Shown in pieces: positions 25,108 through 34,539 of a stretch of DNA of 64,000 nt (position 1 is the stretch's first letter; every line of letters starts with the position of its first letter). The notes beneath the pieces were generated by a model, which searched no databases, was not told where the DNA came from, and saw only the letters and a program-made list of their open reading frames with translations. Made by a program: the position numbers and the translations under genes. The stretch spans positions 1 to 64,000 of the forward strand of contig NZ_QGHA01000015.1 in assembly GCF_003148845.1 (NCBI RefSeq). The letters run 5' to 3'. This DNA is from Mucilaginibacter oryzae. GTDB taxonomy: Bacteria; Bacteroidota; Bacteroidia; Sphingobacteriales; Sphingobacteriaceae.

Positions 25108-25155
25108 TTTTAAATTATTTGTAAAGCTAAGTAATGCCCTACAAATAATTTAAAA
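25108..25155. promoter_or_regulatory. 16-base inverted repeat between efflux pump and TetR gene
   Basis: TTTTAAATTATTTGTA-type arms: positions 25108-25123 and 25140-25155 are exact inverses across 16 paired bases, with a 16-base spacer. The arms have almost no G or C, so a strong terminator is unlikely. Ending 5 bases from the TetR start codon, the element could block ribosome or polymerase access. Confidence 0.6.
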
Positions 25156-25159
25156 AAGC

Positions 25160-26707
25160 TTAGTGTGCGCCGGCCACCGCCTTTTGGCCTTTAACAAACG
25201 GCGTAAGGAAAACCAACGGAATGGCACACAGCATCACAACGCCCACTATCCAGTAAGTATCATTATAACTCAGGAGTGTGCTTTGCTTCTTTACCGATCC
25301 ATCAATAGCAGCATATGCCATATTGGTGGCATCGAAAACTGATTTGCCTTTTGCTTCAAAGCCAAGAACCAATGCATTTAACCGTTCGGTGAACTGTGTG
25401 TTATAGGGATTGATATGAGTAAGCAGGTTGTTTCGATGAACTGCCTGCCTGATGTGGATCAAGGTGTTTAAACCGGCAATCCCAAAGGAGCCGCCCAACT
25501 GGCGCATCATATTATTTAAACCCGTTCCCTGGCCAATTTCAGCGCCTTTAAGGCCGCCAATAGCGAGTGTGGTTAACGGAACAAACAGAAGCGCCAGCCC
25601 TATACCCCTTATGGCCAGGGGCCAGAAAAAATCGCCTGTACCGGATGACAATGTTGAATTGCTCAACATTAATGAAAAGATAAAAAACAGCACCATGCCT
25701 GTTACTGCCATAAATTGCGCCGGAAGACCTTTGTTTAACATGATCCCGACAAAAGGCATTGTCAATAAGGTGAAAATTCCGCCGGGTAACAAAATTTCAC
25801 CGCTTTGCTGCGCAGTGACCCCGAGCAGGTTTTGGGTAAATAACGGGAACACATAGTTAGAGCCGTATAAGCCGAGGCCAAGAATAAAAGAGGTGATCAT
25901 ACCGGTGGAGAAACTCCGGTGCCGCATAATTTTAAAATTAACAATGGGCTGATCGGTGCTCAATTCGCGCCATATAAAAAGGAGCGTTCCTAAAACGGCC
26001 ATTACCGTCAACACGATTATATAGGTAGTTGAGAACCAATCTTCGTCTTCCCCCTTTTCAAGAATAGTTTGAAGGCTGCCAACTGCAACAGCAAGCAAGG
26101 CAATTCCCCACCAGTCTACCGGCTGGCCTTGGGCTGTACGCGGGGTAGTGCGCACAAACATAATTGTGCAGATGGCAGCAAGTACACCCACCGGGATATT
26201 TACATAAAATATCCATTGCCAGGATGCATGATCATTAATGTAGCCTCCGAGGGTAGGACCAATTGTGGGCCCGAATACGGCGCCAAAGCCAAAAATCGCA
26301 GTCGCTGTGCCGGCTTGCGCGGCAGGCCACGACTCCAGTAATATGGCCTGAGCCGTTGAAAGCAATCCACCGCCCGCAAAACCCTGCAGTATCCGGAAGC
26401 ATACAAGTTCAGTAAGAGAGTGAGAGTTGCCGCATAAAAAGGAGGCGATGGTAAAAATAATGATGGAGGTTAGGAAGTAGTTTTTCCGGCCAAAGAAATT
26501 GCTCAGCCAGCCCGACATGGGCAATATGATCACGTTCGCCACGCTATAACCGGTAACTACCCAGGCTACGTCTGTCATGGTAGCGCCAAGGTTGCCCTGT
26601 ATCTGCGGAATGGATACGTTAACTATAGTAGTATCTATTAATTCAAGTAAAGAAGCGGTCACTACGGTTACAGTAATGATCCACTTTCTAAATCCGGTTT
26701 CAGCCAT
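25160..26707 (-). CDS. DHA2-family multidrug efflux MFS transporter (EmrB/QacA type)
   Basis: This 515-residue protein has about 14 membrane helices. The first helix pair carries LIDTTIVNVSIPQIQGNLG (the Asp near the start of helix 1 is typical of DHA2 proteins). Motif A-like sequence is GWLSNFFGRKNYF and antiporter motif C is GAVFGPTIGPTLGGY. It would export drugs or toxic compounds with the proton gradient. No membrane-fusion or outer-membrane partner is adjacent, so any tripartite assembly would need a partner encoded elsewhere. The TetR gene follows downstream. Confidence 0.92.
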   Translation of the reverse strand: MAETGFRKWIITVTVVTASLLELIDTTIVNVSIPQIQGNLGATMTDVAWVVTGYSVANVIILPMSGWLSNFFGRKNYFLTSIIIFTIASFLCGNSHSLTELVCFRILQGFAGGGLLSTAQAILLESWPAAQAGTATAIFGFGAVFGPTIGPTLGGYINDHASWQWIFYVNIPVGVLAAICTIMFVRTTPRTAQGQPVDWWGIALLAVAVGSLQTILEKGEDEDWFSTTYIIVLTVMAVLGTLLFIWRELSTDQPIVNFKIMRHRSFSTGMITSFILGLGLYGSNYVFPLFTQNLLGVTAQQSGEILLPGGIFTLLTMPFVGIMLNKGLPAQFMAVTGMVLFFIFSLMLSNSTLSSGTGDFFWPLAIRGIGLALLFVPLTTLAIGGLKGAEIGQGTGLNNMMRQLGGSFGIAGLNTLIHIRQAVHRNNLLTHINPYNTQFTERLNALVLGFEAKGKSVFDATNMAYAAIDGSVKKQSTLLSYNDTYWIVGVVMLCAIPLVFLTPFVKGQKAVAGAH

Positions 26708-26748
26708 TTTAGTAATTATTTTAAATCCGTAAAACGGCTCAAAAGTAA

Positions 26749-26775
26749 TTAATCAAACGATTAAAACAATTGTTT
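26749..26775. promoter_or_regulatory. two palindromes upstream of the efflux pump
   Basis: TTAATC-N4-GATTAA (26749-26764) abuts AAACAATTGTTT (26764-26775), a perfect 12-base palindrome. Both lie 42-68 bases ahead of the pump start codon, suitable places for TetR binding. Confidence 0.5.
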
Positions 26776-26990
26776 AAAACATAGCGATGTCTTGTTTACG
26801 ATAACATGACAGAGCATGTTTTTTTTATTAAACGGGAGGTTCCGTTACCTGAGCTGATTGAAAGTGAAAAGGGTTACTAATAATGCGAAAGCCCCGGCCT
26901 AAAGTTCTTTAATTCAGGAAGGCTGTTCGAGGCAGGAGCAGCGGTATGGTAAGAACTATTACAATCGTTATGATAAGCACTTTCAGGCAA
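26776..26990. other. gap without a gene
   Basis: No ORF or RNA gene could be supported. The stretch separates the pump promoter from the broken Fic gene and may contain remnants of the same rearrangement. Confidence 0.35.
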
Positions 26991-27611
26991 TTATACTGTA
27001 AGCCGTATTCCGGCCTCCGCCTGTTTCTTTCTGTAATATACTTTCTCTATCAGATACTGAATGTCTCGTAATGCAGTGTCGGGCGAACTCTTTGTCATTT
27101 TAGCCCATTTGGTAGTGGTTAGCTTTCCATAAAACTCATCCAACAAGGCGGTGACCGTCTGCTGCTGGCGACTATTGAATATGGTTTCCTTATGCTTATC
27201 CCAAAACCGGTTTCGTTTCGCTACGGCAGCGAATGTTTCTTCAGTATGGTCCATCGCATAATACAGACAATCTAAAAACCACTTCAGCCAGTTTGTAATA
27301 TCCAAACCGCCCTTTTGCGATGCTTCCAGTATGTGGTAATAAGCTGCTTTTTCGCGCATGATCTGTGCCGACATGCTATAGAACCGCTGCGATGTTCCAT
27401 CCGCCCGCGCGAGCAGCATATCCGTAATAGCCAGGGTTATACGACCATTGCCATCGTCAAACGGATGTATGGTTATAAACCATAAATGTGATATAGCTGC
27501 TTTCAACACGGCATCAGTATCAGATTCTGCGTTGAGCCAATTTAAAAAAACCTCCACTCCAGGTAGCCGCCCGGCTTCCGGAGCTTCAAAATGTACTTTT
27601 CCCTTGCCCAT
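26991..27611 (-). pseudogene. Fic-family protein, N-terminally truncated
   Basis: The 206 readable residues hold an intact Fic core: HPFDDGNGRITLAITDML is the catalytic loop (HPFxxGNGR), and a helical plus winged C-terminal region follows. Family members of this kind normally have about 150 more N-terminal residues (a DUF4172-like domain and, in many, an inhibitory helix). Homology continues a few codons above the first ATG (RLPLVVSEAMG) and then meets a SusC fragment on the other strand at about 27620-27640. Fic proteins transfer AMP to targets; a core without its inhibitory part could be unregulated or unexpressed. Most likely it is a rearrangement remnant. Confidence 0.75.
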
Positions 27612-27613
27612 AG

Positions 27614-28216
27614 CTTCCGAAACAACCAGCGGAAGGCGATCCGCAAATTTATGACAAGGACGGCAAAATAACCTCTGTTTTGGATAGCGCTACCATAGTT
27701 GCGGCCATGAAAAAGCTGGGCGTAACCAAAGCTCCATGGACCGGCGGTTTGATACAGGAAGTAAGGGTTCGTCAATTTTTTGCACGTGTAGCCATGACCT
27801 TCAATTTTGGTACCGTTATGAGAGATTACCGGCCCTATCCCGGCAGCGACACCGAAACCAGCGCCCTGGTGGCCGACAGGTGGCGCAAACCTGGCGACGA
27901 GCTAACCACCGATATACCACGCATTGCTACCGGCGGTGCAAATACCTACCGTGAGTTTGTTACCCGCTATTCCAGCAATAGCATTATGTCTGCTGATAAC
28001 GTTCGCTTATCAGAAGTAATGGTGGGTTTTAATCTGCCTAACCAATATCTTAAAAGATATGGTTTAGGCACGTTCACCATGACATTGCAGGTGCAAAACA
28101 TTGCCTATTGGGCACGTAACAAATACCATCTCGATCCTTCCGTAGTATCATTTGATGGCCGTATAGGTAACCCGCTGCCTAAAATATACTCATGCAACCT
28201 TAGTCTGAATTTTTAA
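27614..28216 (+). pseudogene. SusC/RagA TonB-dependent receptor, 3' fragment
   Basis: Only the last roughly 195 residues of a SusC-like outer-membrane receptor remain. The frame opens after a TAG at 27611-27613 and reads GDPQIYDKDGKITSVLD, then barrel strands (VRQFFARVAMTFNFGTVMRDY, VRLSEVMVGFNLPNQYLKRYG, GTFTMTLQVQNIAYWARNKYHLDPSV). It ends LPKIYSCNLSLNF with the terminal Phe of outer-membrane proteins. Full SusC proteins are about 1000 residues. The plug and most of the barrel are missing, so it is non-functional. The SusD remnant follows 12 bases later, as in an intact locus. Confidence 0.85.
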
Positions 28217-28228
28217 AACGGTATTAAC

Positions 28229-29078
28229 ATGTATAAAAGATCAATATTTTTTGCTTTAGCAATCTGCAGCATTTGGTCGCTATCGGCCTGTAAAAAGTTT
28301 TTGACGGTGGCCCCTGCTTCTACAAACGTTAATCCTGTATCTATTAAAGACTTCCAGGAAATGTTGAACAGCAATTCGTTAAGTAGTTGTCATTATTTTT
28401 TGTTTGATGTGATGAGCGACGACCTCACCATGACAGATGCGCAACTCGCTGCAACCAGCAACTATTATCAGCGCAGCTACAGTACGGCTACCCCACACTC
28501 TTTTTTAAGCCAGGTTAACGATACCAAAGCCACATGGCCTTATTCTCCAGGCAAATCAACCTATCAGGTTTTATACGCCGACACGTGTCTATTCCCGTAG
28601 TTAAGGCAAAAGATAAAAGGAAAACTGCGGTATTCACCGCCGATCAGACCCGGATCATCAAATTTCCCAATGGTAAGGCAAACCAGCAATTGGCTGTCTC
28701 TTCCAATCCGCTTACCACACCAATCATTATATCGAGGTTGGCAGAAATGTATTTGATTAAAGCTGAAGCACAAGGGGCCTCGAAAGGCGCGGTTACGCTT
28801 GCGCCCTATTTTGTAAACCGCTATAAGTTGCCGCCTTCCACGTCATCGGTAGCGGCGTTAACAGCCACACAATATCAGGGCCTGCTACTGGATGATGTCA
28901 TCGTGAATTCTTTGCGGAGGGGCACTGGATAGGGATAAAAGCCTGCTCGTTCGGCAATATCACTAATCCGATCTTCAGCGCCGCAATAAAGGCAAAGCAC
29001 GGTATCTGGAGAATTGATAACCGGGGAGGTTCGGTCGCACTGGGTACAGCAATCAAAAAAGTAAGTCAGGGGAGATAA
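28229..29078 (+). pseudogene. SusD/RagB-family lipoprotein, internally deleted and frameshifted
   Basis: The N-terminal piece (28229-28600) has a lipoprotein signal (LSAC then KKFLTVAP) and SusD-like helices. It then jumps frame to the C-terminal SusD piece (about 28590-28920: TRIIKFPNGK, IIISRLAEMYLIKAEA, RYKLPPS). A further frameshift near 28910 leads to REFFAEGHWIGIK, the family's REF-x-x-EGHR-like motif, ending at TAA 29076-29078. SusD proteins are about 450-550 residues, so some 200 are lost at the first junction. With the SusC fragment it is the ruin of a polysaccharide utilisation locus. Confidence 0.85.
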
Positions 29079-29441
29079 CAGGTTTGGCTGTCGTTTCCGG
29101 GTAGAGGCGATCCGAACATCGGCATACTGATCGATACCTTTCAATAAATGCATGTGAGTTTTAATCCTGCCGGTGGTTGGTAAACGAGATCACATTTATA
29201 TAGAATCTTATTCCAAAAAGTGTTCGAGGTTTTTCCCCAACGGTCTATGGCCCGCTTTTTAAGGACGGGTGAGAGTTTCAGGAAATATTATCAATGCCTT
29301 CAGGTAAATATCTGAAGGGCTTTTTTATATAAGTTGCTATAAAGGTAAGTTTTGTTTATATTAAAGTTGATAACGCAGTTGCCCGCTCGTTAATGCTATC
29401 TAAAATAATTTCGAATCATTTTTTGATTGTAGCTTTTTATC
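29079..29441. other. spacer after the SusD remnant
   Basis: No gene was supported. It contains a clear terminator hairpin at 29296-29326, probably that of the old SusCD operon, and AT-rich sequence beyond. Confidence 0.5.
29296..29326 (+). terminator. intrinsic terminator
   Basis: GCCTTCAG pairs with CTGAAGGGC around an 8-base loop and is followed by six T. It is oriented for plus-strand transcription. Confidence 0.85.
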
Positions 29442-30740
29442 TTATTTTTTAACAAACGCCGCCCAAACATAAAAAGGTATTCCCGCCATCAACAGCAAAA
29501 AGCCGTAATAAACCGCTTCCTGGCCGGCGCCGGCAATTGCCCAGAGCGCATAGGCGAAAGCCAGTATAGCCAAAGTAACCGCCCCGGCCCAGCCACCGGC
29601 GTTAGGGGTATTGCGCACGCGGATCACAAGGTAGGCCGCAGCCGATAGCAAATAAGGAATGAGTACGCTGAGTAACGAAAGTAGCAACAGAAATTTAAAC
29701 TGCTCTACCAGCCCCTTGGTATAATTCATGGTCATGAACAGCGAAACCATAACGCTGCTGATCACAATGCCCATATAAGGCACCCCTTTTTTATTGGTAC
29801 GGCTGAATATGGGTGGAAAAAGTTTATCCTTGGAAATGGCGTAAGGCACCTGCCCCTGCAACAGTGTCCAGCCGTTTAAGGAGCCGAAGGCAGCGATAGC
29901 TATACCTGCGCTTACCCAGTAACGGGCATTGCTGCCGTAAATAATTACCGCCGCATCTGCATAAGGGGTAACCGATTTTTGTAATTGCACGGCGGGGATA
30001 ATACCGATAACACTTAAGCTTCCTAATAGGTAAACAAATGTGGTGATAAGCAACCCCAATAGTGTAGCCCTCGCCACATTTTTTTCGGGATTAGCAATAC
30101 TCCCCGACGGAACGGTTGCGCTTTCAATGCCAATAAAGGCGAACATGGTCATGGTGGCAGTAGCCTGCAAAGCGCTGATCATGCTACCCCCGCTCTTGTT
30201 AAACGGACTGAAGTTTGCCGCCTTGATGAAAAACAAACCGCCAATAGCTATCAGCAATAGGGGTAGTACCTTCAAAATGGTGGTAGCCAGCTGCAGCTTT
30301 CCACCGGCAACTATGCCTAAAGTATTGATGTAAGCCAGCAGCCAGATGGAGCATAGCCCTGTACAAACCGCGACCATGCTGTTGCTTGCCAAAACCGGAA
30401 AAAAGGTACTCAGCGCGCTCACAAACGATATGGTGATGGCCGCGTTGGCGCAGGCCACGGCAAGGTAATATCCCCATGCTACCAAAAAACCTATAAAATC
30501 GCCAAGCCCGTTGCGGGTATACGCATACGGGCCACCTGTAGCGTGAGGCAGTAATTTGCTCAGGTTACTGAAAACTTTTGCCAGGAAAAACGAACCTATC
30601 GCCGAAAATACCCAGCCCAGCAAGCCAATGCTGCCAAAGCTGGCCATAGCTGCCGGCATCAGGAATATGCCCGCACCTATCATATTGCCTACTACAAGAG
30701 AGGTGCTGGTCCAAAGGCCTAATTTGTTTGGTTCGGGCAT
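29442..30740 (-). CDS. APC-family amino acid permease (AdiC-like)
   Basis: This 432-residue protein has about 12 membrane helices. GLWTSTSLVVGNMIGAGIFLMPAAMA at the start is the APC helix-1 motif with the GxGIF substrate loop, closest to the basic amino acid/polyamine antiporters. FAFIGIESATVPSG is the helix-6 region. It would take up or exchange an amino acid at the inner membrane. The AAA/DUF4276 pair ends only 10 bases upstream on the same strand, so readthrough could express it. Its base composition is GC-rich like the rest of the chromosome, unlike that pair. Confidence 0.9.
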   Translation of the reverse strand: MPEPNKLGLWTSTSLVVGNMIGAGIFLMPAAMASFGSIGLLGWVFSAIGSFFLAKVFSNLSKLLPHATGGPYAYTRNGLGDFIGFLVAWGYYLAVACANAAITISFVSALSTFFPVLASNSMVAVCTGLCSIWLLAYINTLGIVAGGKLQLATTILKVLPLLLIAIGGLFFIKAANFSPFNKSGGSMISALQATATMTMFAFIGIESATVPSGSIANPEKNVARATLLGLLITTFVYLLGSLSVIGIIPAVQLQKSVTPYADAAVIIYGSNARYWVSAGIAIAAFGSLNGWTLLQGQVPYAISKDKLFPPIFSRTNKKGVPYMGIVISSVMVSLFMTMNYTKGLVEQFKFLLLLSLLSVLIPYLLSAAAYLVIRVRNTPNAGGWAGAVTLAILAFAYALWAIAGAGQEAVYYGFLLLMAGIPFYVWAAFVKK

Positions 30741-30750
30741 GGTGGTGATA

Positions 30751-31407
30751 TTACAGGTTTTCGAGTTTGGTTATCCAGTTGTTGAAGCGGGGGCTTTTAG
30801 CTCTTATTTTTTCTAAACCGATACTTTCGGCTAAAATAGAACCATAAACAATTTTGTTGTACCCGTTAATTATACGGGCCAATCGGTACGAGGGAGCGTT
30901 TTGAGGCGTGTCGTTAATTAACTCCGGGTTTGGGTTGGCATTAATAGTTTGCTCTAACTCTGGTTTATTTACAAGTTCATCAGGCCGAAAATTATCCTCA
31001 AATATTTTGATATCATTAAATAACAACCCTTCAAATTCGTGTAATTGCAGATAGGGGATGAACCGATGACTGATAGAGACATCAATTGTTAAATGCATTG
31101 AGGTTTTGAGTAAATCCATCCTCTCATCTCTATGGATTATCCTCTTACATGCATCCCATTCTGGAAAAGCATGATTGTCATGGATACCATAATAATCAAG
31201 AAAAGTTGTTACGAAGGCTTCTTTGTCTTGTTTTAAATGATTCTCAATTTGCCCCTTCAGTGTTTTCCACGGCACAATTCCTCCACCTGATTTTTTTATA
31301 GTGGGAGATTGTAGATAAATTTCTTTTTTGTTGAAGTGGGGCTGAAGTACATCTTTGCAAAACTCCTGCTCGGTTTGGCCTTCACAAACAATTATAATTC
31401 TTTTCAT
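30751..31407 (-). CDS. DUF4276-family protein, TOPRIM-like nuclease candidate
   Basis: This 218-residue protein starts MKRIIIVCEGQTEQEFCKDVL, the DUF4276 opening, which resembles a TOPRIM motif (Glu9 in a strand-turn followed by a helix). Acidic positions TTFLDYYG (about residues 67-74) and the conserved HEFEGLLF (about 121-128) complete the pattern. In related systems such proteins are partners of AAA ATPases and are thought to be nucleases. It begins 5 bases after the ATPase gene and both are AT-rich, so the pair was probably acquired as a unit. A role in phage defence is inferred, not shown. Confidence 0.82.
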   Translation of the reverse strand: MKRIIIVCEGQTEQEFCKDVLQPHFNKKEIYLQSPTIKKSGGGIVPWKTLKGQIENHLKQDKEAFVTTFLDYYGIHDNHAFPEWDACKRIIHRDERMDLLKTSMHLTIDVSISHRFIPYLQLHEFEGLLFNDIKIFEDNFRPDELVNKPELEQTINANPNPELINDTPQNAPSYRLARIINGYNKIVYGSILAESIGLEKIRAKSPRFNNWITKLENL

Positions 31408-31412
31408 AGTGT

Positions 31413-32468
31413 TTAGGGTTGGCCCCCTTCAATGATATTTCTTTGCCATAAATCGCCTATAGAATAATCTTCGAGCCAAACTGCCAGCTCTTCTTTTTGC
31501 AAGCGTTTAAATTCAGTATGTCCATCAACTTGATCAACGGTAATGATATCTTCTGCTTCAAAATGATTAACCAAATCTGATGATTGCGTTGCAACGATTA
31601 CCTGTGAGCCTCTTTCTGCCGCGCTTTTGATCATGCCTGCCAATTTTGTAATAGCAAAAGGATGTAGCCCTAATTCAGGTTCATCGATGATGATACTCTT
31701 CCTTAATCTTGGTTGCAAGAATAGAGCAGATAATGCAATAAATCTGATAGTACCGTCAGAAAGGTCTGATGCCCCATAAATAGTTGAACTATATTTGTCT
31801 TGCCATTGTAGCCGAATATGGCCTTCTTCATTAGCTTGTAAAAAGAAGTCGGAAAAATAGGGCGCAACGCTTTGAATTGTTTTTACGATTCGATTGTATA
31901 TAATGAAATCATTTTGCTTTATGTGGTGCAAAAATGAAGCGAGGTTTCTACCATCTTCATAAAATGTATAAGAACCATTTTGCACGTTACTCATTTGAGT
32001 AAATGGTGAGTTTTTTCCGGTTTCATGAAAATGATATTTTTTAAAACCGTTTAAATGCTCTCTTATATATTTTGCCCGAAAGCCCGGTGCAGTTTTTATA
32101 GAAGCTTCTAATTTGTACGAAGTGGAATCATATGGGTCGTCATTAAACCACAGTAACTCCTTTGTGAAAATAAAAGCATCGTCTTCTCCTCGAACGGTGA
32201 AAGAATAAGCGTTTGCGTGATTCTCAAAAGAGATCTCAGCGCTTATTTGAGGAGTTACTTTACTGCCCTGATATAAAAATCTTTCGGCACCACCGTTAAG
32301 TCCTATATATTCCCTAAGCGTTTGAGCGCTAACCCTATTTAAAAAATCGAAAAATGAAATAAAATTACTTTTGCCTGAGCCGTTAGCCCCAATTAAAATA
32401 TTGATAGGTTTTAACTCAACTTTGGCCTCTTTAATGGATTTGTACCCTTTTATTTCAATATAGTCCAT
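31413..32468 (-). CDS. AAA ATPase of the RecF/OLD-like (AAA_21) group
   Basis: This 351-residue protein has Walker A GANGSGKSN (residues about 28-36) right after an opening strand (YIEIKGYKSIKEAKVELKPINILI), an ABC-type signature LSDGTIRFIAL, Walker B SIIIDEPELGLHP and a switch QVIVATQSSDLVN. There is no fused TOPRIM domain; instead the next gene encodes a DUF4276 protein, giving a split OLD-like layout. Sampled 60-base lines here are about 32-35% G+C, whereas lines in flanking genes reach about 60%, a sign of transfer. It probably uses ATP to control the partner's nuclease activity. Confidence 0.9.
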   Translation of the reverse strand: MDYIEIKGYKSIKEAKVELKPINILIGANGSGKSNFISFFDFLNRVSAQTLREYIGLNGGAERFLYQGSKVTPQISAEISFENHANAYSFTVRGEDDAFIFTKELLWFNDDPYDSTSYKLEASIKTAPGFRAKYIREHLNGFKKYHFHETGKNSPFTQMSNVQNGSYTFYEDGRNLASFLHHIKQNDFIIYNRIVKTIQSVAPYFSDFFLQANEEGHIRLQWQDKYSSTIYGASDLSDGTIRFIALSALFLQPRLRKSIIIDEPELGLHPFAITKLAGMIKSAAERGSQVIVATQSSDLVNHFEAEDIITVDQVDGHTEFKRLQKEELAVWLEDYSIGDLWQRNIIEGGQP

Positions 32469-32699
32469 AAATACAAAGCTATCATTTAAATATTAACCGA
32501 GTTTAATTTACAAAATGATCTTGATTAATTGCGGATGTGAATAAGCGATTCGCCACGCCCCTCATCCTCTTTGATTGGTTCTTTTAAATCTTATTTTCCG
32601 CCCCCATTTTTTATAAACATTTAGCCATAAAATCTCTTTTATAGCTGGACTTGCTTGCTAAGCAACAATCTGGTTTAAGCAATAATCGGTATAACAGTA

Positions 32700-34457
32700 A
32701 TGAAAAACAAAACAACCGCAGTCGGGATTTTACTGATCATGTGCGCGCTTTCTGTGATCAGTTTTAAAAATATCGGCATAAAAAGCAACCCGCCCGCCAC
32801 CGATACCGCCAACGGCGGTTTATTCCTGCCCGGTAAGTTTAAAGCCGTTGTGGTGGTTGATAGTTTGGAAGGCCGGGCACGCCATATAGCCGTTAACAGC
32901 AACGGCGATGTTTATGTAAAACTCCGCTTCCCCGATTCGACGGGTGGGAATGTGGCGCTGCGTGACACCAATGGCGATGGTAAGGCCGATATCATCAAAA
33001 AGTTTGCAAATTATGAAGATAAAGGCCCTTACGGTACCGGTATGCGGGTACACAACGGCTATTTATATTTCAGCTCCGAAAGCAATGTTTACCGGGTTAA
33101 ATTAAATCCCAATACATTGGTCCCCGATGCCCCTTTAGAGTTGATACTGCATGATGCCAACGCCCCGCATGAGCATGATGCCAAGCCGCTCGCCTTTGAC
33201 GGTGCCGGGCATATGTATGTAGCTTACGGTGCGCCATCCAACGCCTGCCAGGTGCAAAACAGGGTACCGGGTTCAAAGGGGATCAAAGGCTGCCCGCTGT
33301 TGCAAACTTACGGCGGCATCTGGCAATTTGATGAGGCTAAGCCAAACCAAACCCAGGCCGATGGCATCCGTTATGCAACAGGGATGCGCAGTATTGTAGC
33401 TATGGATTGGAATACCGCCGATCATTGCCTGTATGTGGTAGCCCACGGGCGCGACGACCTTCGCCTGCAATTTCCCCAACTTTTTACCGCCTGGCAAAGC
33501 GCGGTATTGCCAGCCGAAGAATTTATCAAAGTAACCAAAGGTACCAATGTGGGCTGGCCTTATTATTATTACGATCCCATCAAAAAGAAGAAACTACTGA
33601 ATCCCGAATATGGGGGCGACGGCAAAAAAGAGGGAGAAGGCGCAAAGTACACACAGCCTTTAATGGCTTTCGGCGCGCATTGGGCGCCGAATGATCTGCT
33701 GTTTTATACGGGCAATCAATTCCCGGCACGATATAAAAACGGGGCTTTCATTGCCTTTCATGGTTCAACAAACCGATCGCCATACCCGCAGGCCGGTTTT
33801 TTTGTATGCTTCGTGCCTTTTAAAAATGGCAAGCCAAACGCGCAATGGGAAATTTTTGCCGATGGCTTTGCGGGTAAAAATACGATAGTGAGTGTGAGCG
33901 AAGCGGTTTACCGGCCAATGGGTTTAGCTATGGGGCCTGATGGGTCGCTATATATCAGCGAAACCGAAAAAGGTAAAATCTGGAAGGTGAGTTATACCGG
34001 CAATAAAGCCCAATTTGGCCCATCCCAACTGGCTAAAATGGAGCAGCGTAAAAAGCTGCCCGGTTTCCGGCTGCCCGATGTAATGAAAAGTGATTTGCAA
34101 ACCGGCATGCTTAAGGGCGGCGCTAAAATTTACGCCACCTATTGCGCCAGCTGCCATCAAAAAAATGGCAGGGGCGATGGCAATATGATTCCGCCGCTTG
34201 CCGGATCTGAATGGGTAACCGGTGGCAAGTTCATGGAGAAGGACCTGGCTATCCGCGTGTTGCTTAAAGGTTTAAACGGGCCTGTCAAGGTTAAAAACCG
34301 CCCCTACAACAGTGTCATGCCCAAACACGATTTTTTAAAGGATGCCGAGATAGCCGCCGTGCTAACCTATATACGTAACAACTTCGGGAATAACAGTAGT
34401 TTAGTTACTGCCTCGGAGGTAAAGAAGATGCGGGCCGAGGTAGCAAAGGATAAATAG
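32700..34457 (+). CDS. secreted PQQ-type sugar dehydrogenase-like protein with C-terminal cytochrome c
   Basis: This 585-residue protein has an N-terminal hydrophobic segment (TAVGILLIMCALSVISF) serving as signal or anchor. The middle 400 residues form a six-bladed propeller of the sorbosone/soluble glucose dehydrogenase type (GRARHIAVNSNGDVYVKLR, TGMRSIVAMDWN, RPMGLAMGPDGSLYISET). The last 110 residues are a cytochrome c domain with CASCH (residues 482-486) and a likely axial Met in NSVMPKHDFL. It would oxidise a sugar or alcohol in the periplasm and pass electrons to its own haem. It is separated from the subtilase gene by 82 bases. Confidence 0.88.
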   Translation: MKNKTTAVGILLIMCALSVISFKNIGIKSNPPATDTANGGLFLPGKFKAVVVVDSLEGRARHIAVNSNGDVYVKLRFPDSTGGNVALRDTNGDGKADIIKKFANYEDKGPYGTGMRVHNGYLYFSSESNVYRVKLNPNTLVPDAPLELILHDANAPHEHDAKPLAFDGAGHMYVAYGAPSNACQVQNRVPGSKGIKGCPLLQTYGGIWQFDEAKPNQTQADGIRYATGMRSIVAMDWNTADHCLYVVAHGRDDLRLQFPQLFTAWQSAVLPAEEFIKVTKGTNVGWPYYYYDPIKKKKLLNPEYGGDGKKEGEGAKYTQPLMAFGAHWAPNDLLFYTGNQFPARYKNGAFIAFHGSTNRSPYPQAGFFVCFVPFKNGKPNAQWEIFADGFAGKNTIVSVSEAVYRPMGLAMGPDGSLYISETEKGKIWKVSYTGNKAQFGPSQLAKMEQRKKLPGFRLPDVMKSDLQTGMLKGGAKIYATYCASCHQKNGRGDGNMIPPLAGSEWVTGGKFMEKDLAIRVLLKGLNGPVKVKNRPYNSVMPKHDFLKDAEIAAVLTYIRNNFGNNSSLVTASEVKKMRAEVAKDK

Positions 34458-34539
34458 TTATTACCGCATATTATAAACACAATTAAAAACCTATTTTAGA
34501 GTTTTTATACCAACAGTTAACTGATCTGAAAATTAATAA

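Noticed and set aside
28875..29153. Minus-strand 92-residue ORF in the SusD remnant
   Set aside because: It lies antisense to the frameshifted SusD C-terminus and has no recognisable features.
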